From contig NZ_RFLX01000015.1 of the NCBI RefSeq assembly GCF_003696345.1, forward strand, positions 80,502 to 144,501: 64,000 nucleotides of DNA, given 5' to 3'. The notes under the pieces were generated by a model, which saw only the letters and a list, made by a program, of their open reading frames with translations, was not told the DNA's origin and made no database searches. Shown here piece after piece: positions 17,890 to 26,401 of the stretch. A program made the translations under genes and the position numbers. Origin of the DNA: Teichococcus wenyumeiae. GTDB lineage: Bacteria; Pseudomonadota; Alphaproteobacteria; Acetobacterales; Acetobacteraceae. Position 1 is the stretch's first letter. Each line of letters starts with the position of its first letter.

Positions 17890-19107
17890 TCAGCCCCGCG
17901 CCTGCGCGGCCGCGACGGCGGGCCCGCTGCCCTGCTCCAGCTCCTGCAACGTGATCTCGCGCACCTCGGGCTTCACGCCGTCGCGCACGCGCTGCATGCC
18001 CTGGACCACCACGCGGTCCCCGGCCGAGAGGCCGGTGCTGACCAGCCACTGGTTGCCGATGGCCTGCTTGGTCTCGATGACCCGCTGGCGCACGGTGCCC
18101 TGCTCATCGACCACCAGCGTCGTGGCCTCGCCGCGCGCATTGTGGGTCACCGCCTGCTGCGGCACCAGCAGCGCGTTCTGCGCCACGCCGGCCTCCAGGC
18201 GCGCCCGCACGAACAGGCCGGGCATCAGCATGCCATCCGGATTCGGGAAGGTGGCCCGCAGGGTGACCGAGCCGGTGTCGCGGTCCACCGTCGCCTCGGC
18301 GAATTGCAGCCGGCCCACCAGCGGGTATTCGGTGCCGTCGCCCAGGGTCAGGCGGACATCCACCGCCTCCCCCTCGCCGCGCAGCAGCCGCCCCGCCTGC
18401 ATGTCCCGCCGCAGCCGCAGCAGCGCCTCGGCGGGCTGGGTGACATCCACCAGGATGGGGTCGAGCTGCGTCACGGTGAGCAGCTCCGCCGCCTGGTTGG
18501 CCGTGACCAGCGCGCCGACCGTGAGGTTGGAGCGGCTGGTGCGGCCGGAGATGGGCGAGGTGATGCGTGTGCGCTCCAGGTCGATGCGCGCGGCCTGGAC
18601 CGATGCCTTGGCGGCGGCCACCTCGGCCTCGGCCTGCGCCGCGACCGCGACGGCCTTGTCATAGGCCATCCGGCTCACCGCGTTCTGCCCGACCAGCGGG
18701 CGGTAGCGGCTGGTGGTGGCCCGGGCATCCTGCAAGGAAGCCTCGGCGCGGGCCTGGTTGGCCTCGGCGCTGGCCAGGGCCGCGCGGTAGGGGGCGGGGT
18801 CGATCTGGTAGAGGGGCTGCCCGGCCTCCACCTCGGTGCCCTCGCGGAAGAGCCGCTCCTGCAGCAGGCCGCTGACCTGGGGCCGGATCTCGGCCACCTG
18901 ATAGGGGGCGGTGCGGCCCGGCAGCACGCTCTGGATCGGCACGCTTCCCGGCTGCAGCCGGACCACCGAGACAGGCGGCGGCGGCGCGGCCGGCTTGGCG
19001 GCCTGTACCTCATCCTTGCAGGCGGCCAGGAAAGGCAGGGCCAGCAGGAGCAGCGGCAGGGCCTGCCATAAGCGTGGGCGGGCAGAAGGGGGCTTCGGCT
19101 TGGGCAT
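17890..19107 (-). CDS. RND efflux periplasmic adaptor (membrane fusion protein)
   Basis: This 405-aa AcrA/MexA-type adaptor has a lipoprotein signal with lipobox LAAC (in LLLLALPFLAACKDEVQ, Cys near residue 31) that anchors it in the inner membrane. The barrel-sandwich/lipoyl halves are visible in PYQVAEIRPQVSGLLQERLF and RITSPISGRTSRSNLTVGAL, flanking a helical hairpin rich in Ala and Glu. The beta-barrel and membrane-proximal domains follow. It is the first gene of the efflux operon, and its start faces the tandem TetR operators. Confidence 0.95.
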   Translation of the reverse strand: MPKPKPPSARPRLWQALPLLLLALPFLAACKDEVQAAKPAAPPPPVSVVRLQPGSVPIQSVLPGRTAPYQVAEIRPQVSGLLQERLFREGTEVEAGQPLYQIDPAPYRAALASAEANQARAEASLQDARATTSRYRPLVGQNAVSRMAYDKAVAVAAQAEAEVAAAKASVQAARIDLERTRITSPISGRTSRSNLTVGALVTANQAAELLTVTQLDPILVDVTQPAEALLRLRRDMQAGRLLRGEGEAVDVRLTLGDGTEYPLVGRLQFAEATVDRDTGSVTLRATFPNPDGMLMPGLFVRARLEAGVAQNALLVPQQAVTHNARGEATTLVVDEQGTVRQRVIETKQAIGNQWLVSTGLSAGDRVVVQGMQRVRDGVKPEVREITLQELEQGSGPAVAAAQARG

Positions 19108-19134
19108 CTTGGCTGTCCTGCAGGGAGTTCAGTT

Positions 19135-19179
19135 GGAAACTTCGTGGTTTCCGGTTACTGCGGAAACTCGCTAGTTTCC
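19135..19179. promoter_or_regulatory. Tandem TetR-type operators between the efflux operon and its regulator
   Basis: Two 18-bp palindromes with identical 6-bp arms (GGAAAC, 6-bp spacer, GTTTCC) lie at 19135-19152 and 19162-19179, with centres 27 bp apart. They sit between the divergent adaptor and TetR genes, 28 bp from the former start. Identical arms with different spacers are what a TetR dimer pair would recognise, so both genes are probably repressed from here. Confidence 0.85.
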
Positions 19180-19222
19180 TCGTGAGCGTCAAGGCGATAT
19201 TGCATTGCAGCAAAACGACAAG

Positions 19223-19912
19223 ATGCAACCGGGTGTTACGCTGGAGCGGCAGGCCTGCGCCCATGAGGCGGCCGAGGCCGCCGCGCGTGCGCGTATCTTC
19301 TCAGCGGCCGAGGCCGCCTTCACCGCCAATGGTTTTCATGTGGCGACCATGGATGATATCGCGCGCCGGGCCGGTTGCTCCAAGAAGACCATATACAAGT
19401 TCTTCAGCTCGAAGGAGGACCTTTTCTTCGGCCTGATGGACCATTCCAAGGAGGTGGTCAGCCAGGTCCGGATCGACCGGTCCAAGGGGCCCGAGGCGGC
19501 CCTGGTGGCATTCCTGGAAGAGGCCGGCCGCATCATACTGAGCCAGGACGCCGCGTCCCGCCGCCGGATGATCATGGCTGAATATACCCATAGCCCGGCG
19601 CTGCTGGCGGCTGCCGAGCGGCGGGGCGCGGGTACAGCCCGGATGGCCCTGGAGTCGTATCTGGCGGAGCTGGAGCAGAGCGGCCATCACGAGATCGGCG
19701 ACCCACGGGAAGCGGCCCATATGCTGATGGGCATGGCCCTGGGCGCCTTTCATCATCGGCTGCTGCTCGGCGTCGCATCATCCTTCCCACCGGAGGTGAT
19801 CCGCGAGCGCATCGTCAAGTCGGTGCGGATCTACCTGCGCGGGACGGCACGGCCGAACGCAAATTCCGCGAGCCACCCGGCGCCGGTGCCGGCTTTCCAG
19901 CCCGCGGAATAA
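19223..19912 (+). CDS. TetR/AcrR-family repressor of the adjacent RND pump
   Basis: This 229-aa protein has an N-terminal TetR helix-turn-helix (ARIFSAAEAAFTANGFHVAT, then IARRAGCSKKTIYKFFSSKE). A variable helical ligand pocket follows, where efflux substrates would bind and release the repressor. The ATG at 19223 is preferred; an in-frame TTG at 19205 would add six residues. It is divergent from the efflux operon with two matched operators in the gap, the classical AcrR/MexR-like arrangement. The inducer is unknown. Confidence 0.92.
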   Translation: MQPGVTLERQACAHEAAEAAARARIFSAAEAAFTANGFHVATMDDIARRAGCSKKTIYKFFSSKEDLFFGLMDHSKEVVSQVRIDRSKGPEAALVAFLEEAGRIILSQDAASRRRMIMAEYTHSPALLAAAERRGAGTARMALESYLAELEQSGHHEIGDPREAAHMLMGMALGAFHHRLLLGVASSFPPEVIRERIVKSVRIYLRGTARPNANSASHPAPVPAFQPAE

Positions 19913-20081
19913 AGGCCACCGGCACCCGATGGATGTCGCGGCGGCTCCAGCCACAGCCCAGGCCGCCTCGCGGTAATCGGCCCGAACGTCCGGGCGTTGC
20001 GGCAAGGCCGATGCTGCCCCACCGCAGTCCGGCAACCGGCCGATCCGGCCCGGGAACCCGCAGGGCCAGCGTCCCCGGCCG

Positions 20082-20870
20082 CTACATCACCGGCGACAGA
20101 TTGCCATCGACGTTGATCGCCGTGCCGGTCACGTAGCCGGCGGCGTCCGAGGCCAGGAAGCAGGCCACGTTGGCGAATTCCTCGGCGGTGCCGACCCGCC
20201 CCATGGGGACGCCCTTGCCCATATCGGCCAGGAACCCGGCATAGGACTGGCCCGTCTGCCCCTGGGCCTGCGCATGGCGGCGCACCCATTGGTCGCTTTC
20301 GATCAGACCGACATGCAGCGAATTAACCAGGATGTTGTGCGGGGCGCCTTCCCCGGCCAACACCTTGGTGAGGGCCATGCCCGCGGCCCGCGACACCGCC
20401 GTGGGCGCGCCGCCAGCCTTGGGCGCCTTCGCGCCGATGTTCAGCACATTGATGATGCGACCCCAGCGCCGCTCCTCCATCTGCGGCCAGACCAGCCGCG
20501 CCAGGCGGATGGCCGCGAAGAGCTTGAGGTCGAGATCGGCCTGCCACACCTCATCCGTGATGGTCGTGAAGGCGCCGGTCTGCGAGGTGCCGGCATTGTT
20601 CACCAGGATATCCACCCGGCCCAGGCCGGCCATGACCTCCTCGTAGGCGCGCGCGGTATCCTGGGCCTTGGAGACATCGCAGGCCACGGTCAGGACGCGG
20701 CCGCGCGCTGTCCGGCCGACCGCCTCGCGGGCCGCCTCGAGCACATCCGCCCGGCGCGCCAGCAGCGCGACATCGGCGCCGCTGGCCGCCATGCGGGTCG
20801 CGATCGCCAGGCCAAGGCCCTTGCTGCCGCCCGTGACCACGGCCACGCGGCCGTCCAACCTGATGTCCAT
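20082..20870 (-). CDS. SDR-family protein with substituted catalytic residues
   Basis: This is a 262-aa short-chain dehydrogenase/reductase-fold protein. The cofactor motif VTGGSKGLGLA and ILVNNAGTSQTG are intact. In the catalytic segment, however, the usual Ser, Tyr and Lys appear as Asn, Thr and Arg (NIGAKAPKAGGAPTAVSR). The start at 20870 is set by GGGGGAACG upstream and by MDIRLDGRVAVVTGG being the standard SDR opening. It may still bind NAD(P)H but is unlikely to use the normal proton relay. It is a single gene convergent with tetR and divergent from the acetamidase gene. Confidence 0.85.
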   Translation of the reverse strand: MDIRLDGRVAVVTGGSKGLGLAIATRMAASGADVALLARRADVLEAAREAVGRTARGRVLTVACDVSKAQDTARAYEEVMAGLGRVDILVNNAGTSQTGAFTTITDEVWQADLDLKLFAAIRLARLVWPQMEERRWGRIINVLNIGAKAPKAGGAPTAVSRAAGMALTKVLAGEGAPHNILVNSLHVGLIESDQWVRRHAQAQGQTGQSYAGFLADMGKGVPMGRVGTAEEFANVACFLASDAAGYVTGTAINVDGNLSPVM

Positions 20871-21067
20871 CTCGTTCCCCCTGTTCAGCCGGCTGCTGGC
20901 ACTCTTGGCAGCAACTGGTGTGGTGGCAAGGGCAGAGTCGCCGGTGCCCGGGCCCACCTCTCCCGCCCTTGACCACCCCCGGAGCGGTTCCTAGCGTGCC
21001 GGACGCAGCTGTGGCGTAGGCCGAGCAGACGGCACACCTGGCATCAAAGAGGTTTCCCGGAGGGCCC

Positions 21068-21976
21068 ATGGCCACGCACCGCTTCCGCCCCACCCGCTAT
21101 TTCAACGTGATCGGCACCGCCGAGCCATGCCTGCGAATCGCCGATGGCGACACGGTGGTGACCGACACGATCGATGCCTCCGGCCTGGATGCCAGCGAGA
21201 CAGCCGTCGCCAGCCGGCCGAACCCGATGACGGGGCCCTTCTTCATTGAAGGCGCGGAGCCCGGGGACACGCTGGCCGTCCGGATCGACCGGCTGACCCC
21301 GAGCCGCGCAACCGGTTGGACCTATTCCCCCCTCGCCCTCACCGTGCTGGACCCGGCCGCCGTCGCCGAGCGGCCGCCGCAGCAGCGCGCGGTCTGGGAG
21401 ATCGACAACCAGGCCGGCACCGTGCGGCTGCAGGAAGCGGCCCCGGGCCTGGAGACCTTCGCGCCGCCGCTCCAGCCCATGATCGGCTGCTTCGGCGTCG
21501 CGCCCGCGGGCGGGCAGGCGATCTCCACAGCCACCAGCGCGCAGAATGGCGGCAACATGGACTACCGCCTCTTCGCGCCGGGGACGACGGCGTGGTTCCC
21601 GGTCTCGGTGCCGGGCGCGCTCTTCTATCTGGGCGACGGCCATGCCTGCCAGGGCGATGGCGAGATCGTCGGCACCGGCATCGAGACCTCCTTCGAGATG
21701 GAAGTCACCTTCCGTGTGCTGAAGCGCAGGATCACCTGGCCGCGCGGCGAGACGGCCGAGGACATCTTCACCATCGGCAATGCCCGGCCGCTGGATCAGG
21801 CCTTGCAGCACGCGACCACCGAGATGATGCGGTGGCTCGGCGAGGATTACGGGCTGGATGCCCGCGCGGCCAGCCACCTGATGGGCCAGGTCGTCCGCTA
21901 CGATGTCGGCAATGTCTTCAATCCGGCCTTCACCGTCGCCTGCCGCATCTCCAAGCGCTGGCTGACGAAGCGGTAG
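21068..21976 (+). CDS. Acetamidase/formamidase-family amidohydrolase
   Basis: This 302-aa protein of the FmdA/AmdA family hydrolyses short aliphatic amides to the acid and ammonia in characterised members. Landmarks are GPFFIEGAEPGDTLAVRID, PMIGCFGVAP, TSAQNGGNMDYR and the metal-binding LGDGHACQGDGEIVGTGIE. It has no signal peptide, so it is cytoplasmic. The start at 21068 has GGTTTCCCGGAGGG upstream. The family often carries inaccurate labels, so the true substrate may be another amide. It is convergent with a Bug-type solute receptor; the neighbourhood is rich in amide-bond hydrolases. Confidence 0.9.
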   Translation: MATHRFRPTRYFNVIGTAEPCLRIADGDTVVTDTIDASGLDASETAVASRPNPMTGPFFIEGAEPGDTLAVRIDRLTPSRATGWTYSPLALTVLDPAAVAERPPQQRAVWEIDNQAGTVRLQEAAPGLETFAPPLQPMIGCFGVAPAGGQAISTATSAQNGGNMDYRLFAPGTTAWFPVSVPGALFYLGDGHACQGDGEIVGTGIETSFEMEVTFRVLKRRITWPRGETAEDIFTIGNARPLDQALQHATTEMMRWLGEDYGLDARAASHLMGQVVRYDVGNVFNPAFTVACRISKRWLTKR

Positions 21977-22041
21977 AACGCCCCGACAGCCTTTCCGGGC
22001 AGAAGCACTGCGGGCCGCCAGGGCCTGCAGTGGCCTGGCAC

Positions 22042-22992
22042 CTACTGCTTCTCGATCTTCGCGTTCTCAGCGATGCGGGTCCAGCGCGCGACCTCGGCGG
22101 TGACGAAGCGCTGCGCCTCATCCGGCCCCAGCCCCACCGGCTCGGCGCCAAGGGCGGCCAGGCGCTCCCTCATCTCGGGCGCGCGCAGGGCCGTGGCGCT
22201 GTCATCGGCGATCTTCTGGGCGATGGTTGGCGAGACGCCTGCTGGCGCCAGCAGCGCGCCCCAACTGGAGGCGATGAAGTCCGGCAGGCCGGCTTCCGGC
22301 ATCGAGGGCACATCCGGCAGGGAGGCGATCCGCTGCGGGCTGGGCACCGCCAGGGCCTTGAGCTTCCCGGACTGCACATGCCCCAGCGCGGCCGGCATGG
22401 TGTCCACCATGAAGCCGACGCGGCCCGCCATCAGGTCGGGATGCGCCGCCGTCGAGCCACGATAGGGGATCTGCTCGATATCGGTGCCCGCCAGCATGTT
22501 GAACATGGCGCAATACAGCCCGCCGGTCCCGACGCAGGTGGCCTTTTCGGGGCTGCGTTTGGCCAGCGCGATCAGTTCCCCCAGGTTGCTGACAGGCAGG
22601 TCCGGCGCGGTCACCAGCACCAGCGGCACGGAATACAGGATGGTGACGGCGGGAACATCCTTCAGCACATCGTAGGGCGTGCGGTACAGCGGCGCGTTCA
22701 CCGCGTGCACGATGGAGGTGCAGGCCAGGGTATGGCCATCCGCCGCCGCCTTGGCGACGAGGTCGGTGCCGATGATGCCATTGCCGCCCGCCCGGTTCTC
22801 CACCACCACGGGCTGGCCCCAGACGGGGGTGAGTTTTTCCGCCAGCAGCCGGGCCGCGATATCCGCAGCGCCGCCGGGCGTGAATGGCACGATGACGCGC
22901 ACCGGACGGGTCGGCCAGGCAGGCTGCGCGGCGGCGGCGCGGGCGAGCAGGAGCGCCGGCGCAGCCAGCGTCAGGCGGCGGGTGATGGACAT
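22042..22992 (-). CDS. Bug-family tripartite tricarboxylate transporter receptor
   Basis: This is a 316-aa periplasmic solute-binding protein of the TctC/Bug family. It has a short signal (MSITRRLTLAAPALLLARAAA) and the family motif WPTRPVRVIVPFTPGGAADI, then VVVENRAGGNGIIG, the ligand-gripping loop. These receptors bind small carboxylates or amides, usually for a TctAB permease, but genomes of this type carry many orphan copies. No tctAB is nearby, so this is an orphan. It is divergent from an IclR regulator and an MHS-type transporter, so it may sense or deliver the compound used by that operon. Confidence 0.92.
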   Translation of the reverse strand: MSITRRLTLAAPALLLARAAAAQPAWPTRPVRVIVPFTPGGAADIAARLLAEKLTPVWGQPVVVENRAGGNGIIGTDLVAKAAADGHTLACTSIVHAVNAPLYRTPYDVLKDVPAVTILYSVPLVLVTAPDLPVSNLGELIALAKRSPEKATCVGTGGLYCAMFNMLAGTDIEQIPYRGSTAAHPDLMAGRVGFMVDTMPAALGHVQSGKLKALAVPSPQRIASLPDVPSMPEAGLPDFIASSWGALLAPAGVSPTIAQKIADDSATALRAPEMRERLAALGAEPVGLGPDEAQRFVTAEVARWTRIAENAKIEKQ

Positions 22993-23207
22993 CGGTTTTC
23001 TCCCTTGGTCTTCGTTGCTGCTCAGGGCAGCGCTTTTCCTGGTCCGGGCGGTCGGGCCTCTTCCGGGAAAGCCACGGCCAGCGAGCGCAGCGCATGGGGC
23101 GCGGACATCGCCGAACACCAGCGGGCCGAGCATCTACGCACCATCGGAATGCTATTGCAGTTTAGCAGGTGGGAATAGGCGGAAGCGCAGTGCCAGGGCG
23201 GTTCCTA

Positions 23208-23263
23208 TTGACAGGGGGAGGCCACGTTTCATAGCGTTGTTCGAATGATTGAACGCAGTTCAA
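23208..23263 (+). promoter_or_regulatory. Promoter and operator of the IclR operon
   Basis: A consensus -35 TTGACA (23208-23213) is followed 16 bp later by CATAGC (23230-23235) as a possible -10. Just before the IclR start is a perfect inverted repeat TTGAAC-GCA-GTTCAA (23249-23263); an overlapping dyad with arms GTTC/GAAC spans 23239-23254. This layout suggests autoregulation by the IclR protein and coupled control of the divergent Bug receptor. Confidence 0.6.
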
Positions 23264-23267
23264 CATC

Positions 23268-24035
23268 TTGAACGACACGGTGCGTTCCGCCGCACGGGTC
23301 CTGGACCTGCTGGAACATCTGGCCAGCCGGGGCGAAGGCGCTTCGCTGAGCGAGCTGGCCACGGCGCTCGCCCTGCCGAAGAGCAGCACGCTCATGCTGC
23401 TGCGTACCCTCACCGCGCGCGGCTATGTCACGCGCGACACCGCCGACCGCTATGCCCTGAACGAATTGTTCCGCCAACACGGCTTCGGCTGGGGCGGGCA
23501 GCACCAGGCCCGGCTGCTGGCCCATGCCAGGCCCATCATGGAGCAGCTCTGCGAGGAGGTGGGCGAGACCGTGCTGCTCGGCCTGGCCGAGAGCGACGGG
23601 GTGCGCTCGCTCTGCAAGGTCGTGTCGCAGCAGATGCTGCGCTACGACTTCGACATCGCGACCCGCTCGCCCTTCTACTGCACCGCCATGGGGCGCGTGC
23701 TGATGGCCTTCGCCCCGCCCGATGAGGCCGAGGCGATGCTCGGCGCCGTGCCCCGGACCCAGCAGACGCCCAGCACCGTCACCGACCTCGCCACCCTGCG
23801 CCGCATCGTCGCGCGCGTCCGCGAGGAGAAGATCGCCATTGTCGAGGAAGAATGGGTCCTGGGCGGCACCGGCGTCGCCGTGCCGGTCTTCCTGCCCGGG
23901 GGCGGCATCGCCGCGGCCCTTGATGTCGGCTGCGTCACCCAGCGCTTCCTCGCCAAGCGCGACCACCTCACCGCCCGGCTGCGCGCCGCGGGGCAGCGCC
24001 TGACCCAGGCGCTGGGCTCGCCCGCTTCCGGCTGA
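23268..24035 (+). CDS. IclR-family transcriptional regulator
   Basis: This 255-aa regulator has an N-terminal winged helix (ARVLDLLEHLASRGEGASLS and ALALPKSSTLMLLRTLTARG) and a C-terminal GAF-like effector domain (GETVLLGLAESDGVRSLCKV to the end). The frame opens with TTG at 23268, four bases behind the operator; a GTG at 23280 is the alternative. It is the first gene before an MFS transporter and catabolic genes on the same strand and is divergent from a Bug receptor, so it probably governs both. The effector is unknown. Confidence 0.92.
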   Translation: MNDTVRSAARVLDLLEHLASRGEGASLSELATALALPKSSTLMLLRTLTARGYVTRDTADRYALNELFRQHGFGWGGQHQARLLAHARPIMEQLCEEVGETVLLGLAESDGVRSLCKVVSQQMLRYDFDIATRSPFYCTAMGRVLMAFAPPDEAEAMLGAVPRTQQTPSTVTDLATLRRIVARVREEKIAIVEEEWVLGGTGVAVPVFLPGGGIAAALDVGCVTQRFLAKRDHLTARLRAAGQRLTQALGSPASG

Positions 24036-24069
24036 CACCCGCCGCAACCCGGAACCCAGGAGACACCAT

Positions 24070-25380
24070 ATGGCACATGGCACCACCGCCGCGGCCGCGC
24101 CGGAGGGAGGCAAGCTCTCCATCGCCGAGCGCCGCAAGCAACTGGCCGCCGCCTGCATCGGCAATGTGCTCGAATACTACGACTTCGTCGTCTATGCCTA
24201 TCTGGCCACCACCATCGGCCACAAGTTCTTCCCCAGCGACAATGAGACGGCGGGCCTGCTGGCCACCTTCGCCGCCTTCGGCGTCGGCTTCCTGGCGCGG
24301 CCGCTGGGCGGCATCGTCATCGGCCGCCTCGGCGACAGGAAGGGGCGCAAGGCCGCGCTGCTGATCACCATCTTCGGCATGGCACTCGGCACCGTGGGCA
24401 TCGGCCTGCTGCCGACCTACGAGACGGTTGGCCTGCTGGCGCCGGTGCTGCTGGTGCTGATGCGGCTGATCCAGGGGCTGGCCGCGGGCGGCGAATGGGG
24501 CGGGGCCACCGCCTTCATCGTGGAATCCGCGCCCGAGGGCCGGCGCGGCCTCTTCGGCGGCATCGGCCAGGCCTCCATCGCCGCCTCCAACCTGCTCAGC
24601 AGCGTCGTCGTCGCCATCGTCGCCGGCATCTTCACGCCGGACGAGATGCGGGACTGGGCCTGGCGCGTGCCCTTCCTGCTGGGCGGCATCCTGCTGCCGG
24701 TCGGCATCTACATGCGGCGGAACCTGAAGGAAACGCCGGCCTTCGTGGAAGCGCAGCAGGCGCCGCAGAAGGCCCGCGAGCCGCATGACCTCGGCAGCCC
24801 GCTGGTGCTGCTCGGCAAGGCCTTCGGCTTCACCGTGGTCTGGACCGTCTCCTACTACATCATGCTCAGCTACATGCCGACCTTCCTGACCAAGGAAGCC
24901 GGCCTGACGCAGTCCCAGGCGCTCTGGGGCAATTCCATCGCCCTGGTGGTGCTGGTGGTGGCCACGCCCTTCTTCGGCTGGTGGTCGGACCGCATCGGGC
25001 GCAAGCCGCTGCTGCTGGCCTGCTGTGCCGCCTTCGCCATCCTGCCCTACCCGCTGTTCAGCGTGATCCTGTCCTCGCCCTCGCTGGCGACGATCGTGGC
25101 CATCCAGATCGTCTTCAACCTGTTCATCGCCGCCTTCTCCGGCGCCGGGCCCTCCGCCCTGTCGGAACTCTTCCCCACCCATTCGCGCACCACGCTGATG
25201 TCCACCGGCTACAGTGTGGCCGTCGCCATCTTCGGCGGCTTCGCGCCCTTCATCGCCACCTGGCTGATCTCCAACACCGGGTCGTCGATCGCCCCCACCT
25301 ACTACCTGATCTTCTCGGGCGTCGTGTCCGGGCTGGTGATCTGGGGCTTCCGCGAAACCGCCCATGAAAAGCTGCGCTGA
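24070..25380 (+). CDS. MFS transporter, metabolite:H+ symporter type
   Basis: This 436-aa, 12-helix major facilitator belongs to the MHS (ProP/KgtP-like) group: AACIGNVLEYYDFVVYAYLA at the start, the motif GRLGDRKGRKAALL in loop 2-3, LIQGLAAGGEWGGATAFIVE, and GWWSDRIGRKPLLL in loop 8-9. Such carriers import carboxylates, betaines or similar polar solutes with protons. The start has AGGAGACACC at good spacing. It is followed 13 bp later by the ketopantoate-reductase-like gene, so it is the uptake component of this operon. Confidence 0.93.
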   Translation: MAHGTTAAAAPEGGKLSIAERRKQLAAACIGNVLEYYDFVVYAYLATTIGHKFFPSDNETAGLLATFAAFGVGFLARPLGGIVIGRLGDRKGRKAALLITIFGMALGTVGIGLLPTYETVGLLAPVLLVLMRLIQGLAAGGEWGGATAFIVESAPEGRRGLFGGIGQASIAASNLLSSVVVAIVAGIFTPDEMRDWAWRVPFLLGGILLPVGIYMRRNLKETPAFVEAQQAPQKAREPHDLGSPLVLLGKAFGFTVVWTVSYYIMLSYMPTFLTKEAGLTQSQALWGNSIALVVLVVATPFFGWWSDRIGRKPLLLACCAAFAILPYPLFSVILSSPSLATIVAIQIVFNLFIAAFSGAGPSALSELFPTHSRTTLMSTGYSVAVAIFGGFAPFIATWLISNTGSSIAPTYYLIFSGVVSGLVIWGFRETAHEKLR

Positions 25381-25393
25381 GGAAACCGAGACC

Positions 25394-26401
25394 ATGAGCG
25401 AACCTGTTCTCATCTGGGGCGCCGGCGCCATCGGCGGCACCTTCGGGGCCGCGCTGGCCCGCGCCGGGCGCGACGTCACCTTCGTCGATGTGGTGCCGGA
25501 GCATGTGGCGGCGATCCGCGAGGGCCTGCGCATCACCGGCCCGGTGGACCCCATGACCGTCGCCGCCCCCGCCTTCCTGCCGCAGGAGCTGAAGGGCCAG
25601 TGGAAGCGCGTCTACCTGGCAGTGAAGGCGCACCACACCGAGGAAGCGGCGCGCGCCCTGGCGCCGCACCTGGCGCCGGACGGCCATGTCGTTTCGCTGC
25701 AGAACGGCCTTTGTGAATCCATCATCGCCGGCGTCGTCGGCGCCGAGCGCACGGTGGGCGCCTTCATCAACTTCGGCGCCGACTGGATCGCGCCGGGTGA
25801 GATCCTCTACGGCAACCGCGCCGCCTTCGTGGTGGGCGAGCTGGACGGGCAGGTGACGGAGCGCCTGAAGGACATCCTCGAGGAAGCCAGGCTCTTCGAG
25901 CCCGACGCCATCCTGACCCAGGACATCGCCGCCTATCTCTGGGGCAAGCTGGCCTATGGCTCGCTGCTCTTCGCGCAGGCGGTGGGGCAGCTCGGCATCG
26001 CCGATTGCCTCGCCCGGCCGGAGCTGCTGCCGCTGTGGCGCGCCCTGGCCGGCGAGGTGCTGCAGGTCGCGGCGGCGGAAGGCGTCTCGCCGCTCGGCTT
26101 CAACGGCTTCGACCCCGCCGCCTTCCGCCCCGGCGCCACCGAGGAACAGGCGCGGGCCAGCGTCGAGGCCATGGTCGCCTTCAACCGCCCCAATGCCAAG
26201 ACCCACTCCGGCGTGTGGCGCGACCTCGCGGTGCGCAAGCGCCGCACCGAGGTGGATGTGCAGATCGCGCCGGTCGCGGCGCTGGGCGCCCGGCACGGCA
26301 TCCCCTGCCCGGCCCTGAACGGCCTGGTCAACTGCATCCATGAGATCGAGGCCGGCAAGCGCCCGATGGCCGACGCCAACCTGCTGGAGATCCTGCCGTG
26401 A
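25394..26401 (+). CDS. Ketopantoate reductase-like (ApbA/PanE family) oxidoreductase
   Basis: This 335-aa protein has an N-terminal NADPH Rossmann motif (ILIWGAGAIGGTFGAALARAG pattern: GAGAIGG at residues 8-14) and a C-terminal helical ApbA domain with LQNGLCESI and LWGKLAYGSLLFA. Family members reduce 2-oxo acids such as ketopantoate. Context (carrier, SDR, deacetylase-like hydrolase) argues for a catabolic relative rather than pantothenate synthesis. ATG 25394 is chosen because of GAGGAAACCGAG upstream and MSEPVLIWGAG as the natural opening. Its stop overlaps the GTG of the next gene. Confidence 0.88.
   Translation: MSEPVLIWGAGAIGGTFGAALARAGRDVTFVDVVPEHVAAIREGLRITGPVDPMTVAAPAFLPQELKGQWKRVYLAVKAHHTEEAARALAPHLAPDGHVVSLQNGLCESIIAGVVGAERTVGAFINFGADWIAPGEILYGNRAAFVVGELDGQVTERLKDILEEARLFEPDAILTQDIAAYLWGKLAYGSLLFAQAVGQLGIADCLARPELLPLWRALAGEVLQVAAAEGVSPLGFNGFDPAAFRPGATEEQARASVEAMVAFNRPNAKTHSGVWRDLAVRKRRTEVDVQIAPVAALGARHGIPCPALNGLVNCIHEIEAGKRPMADANLLEILP

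Noticed and set aside
16870..19071. Long open frame (over 700 codons) on the plus strand opposite the RND genes
   Set aside because: It is rich in Arg, Gly, His and Gln with no domain. It mirrors the GC-biased third positions of the real RND genes on the other strand.
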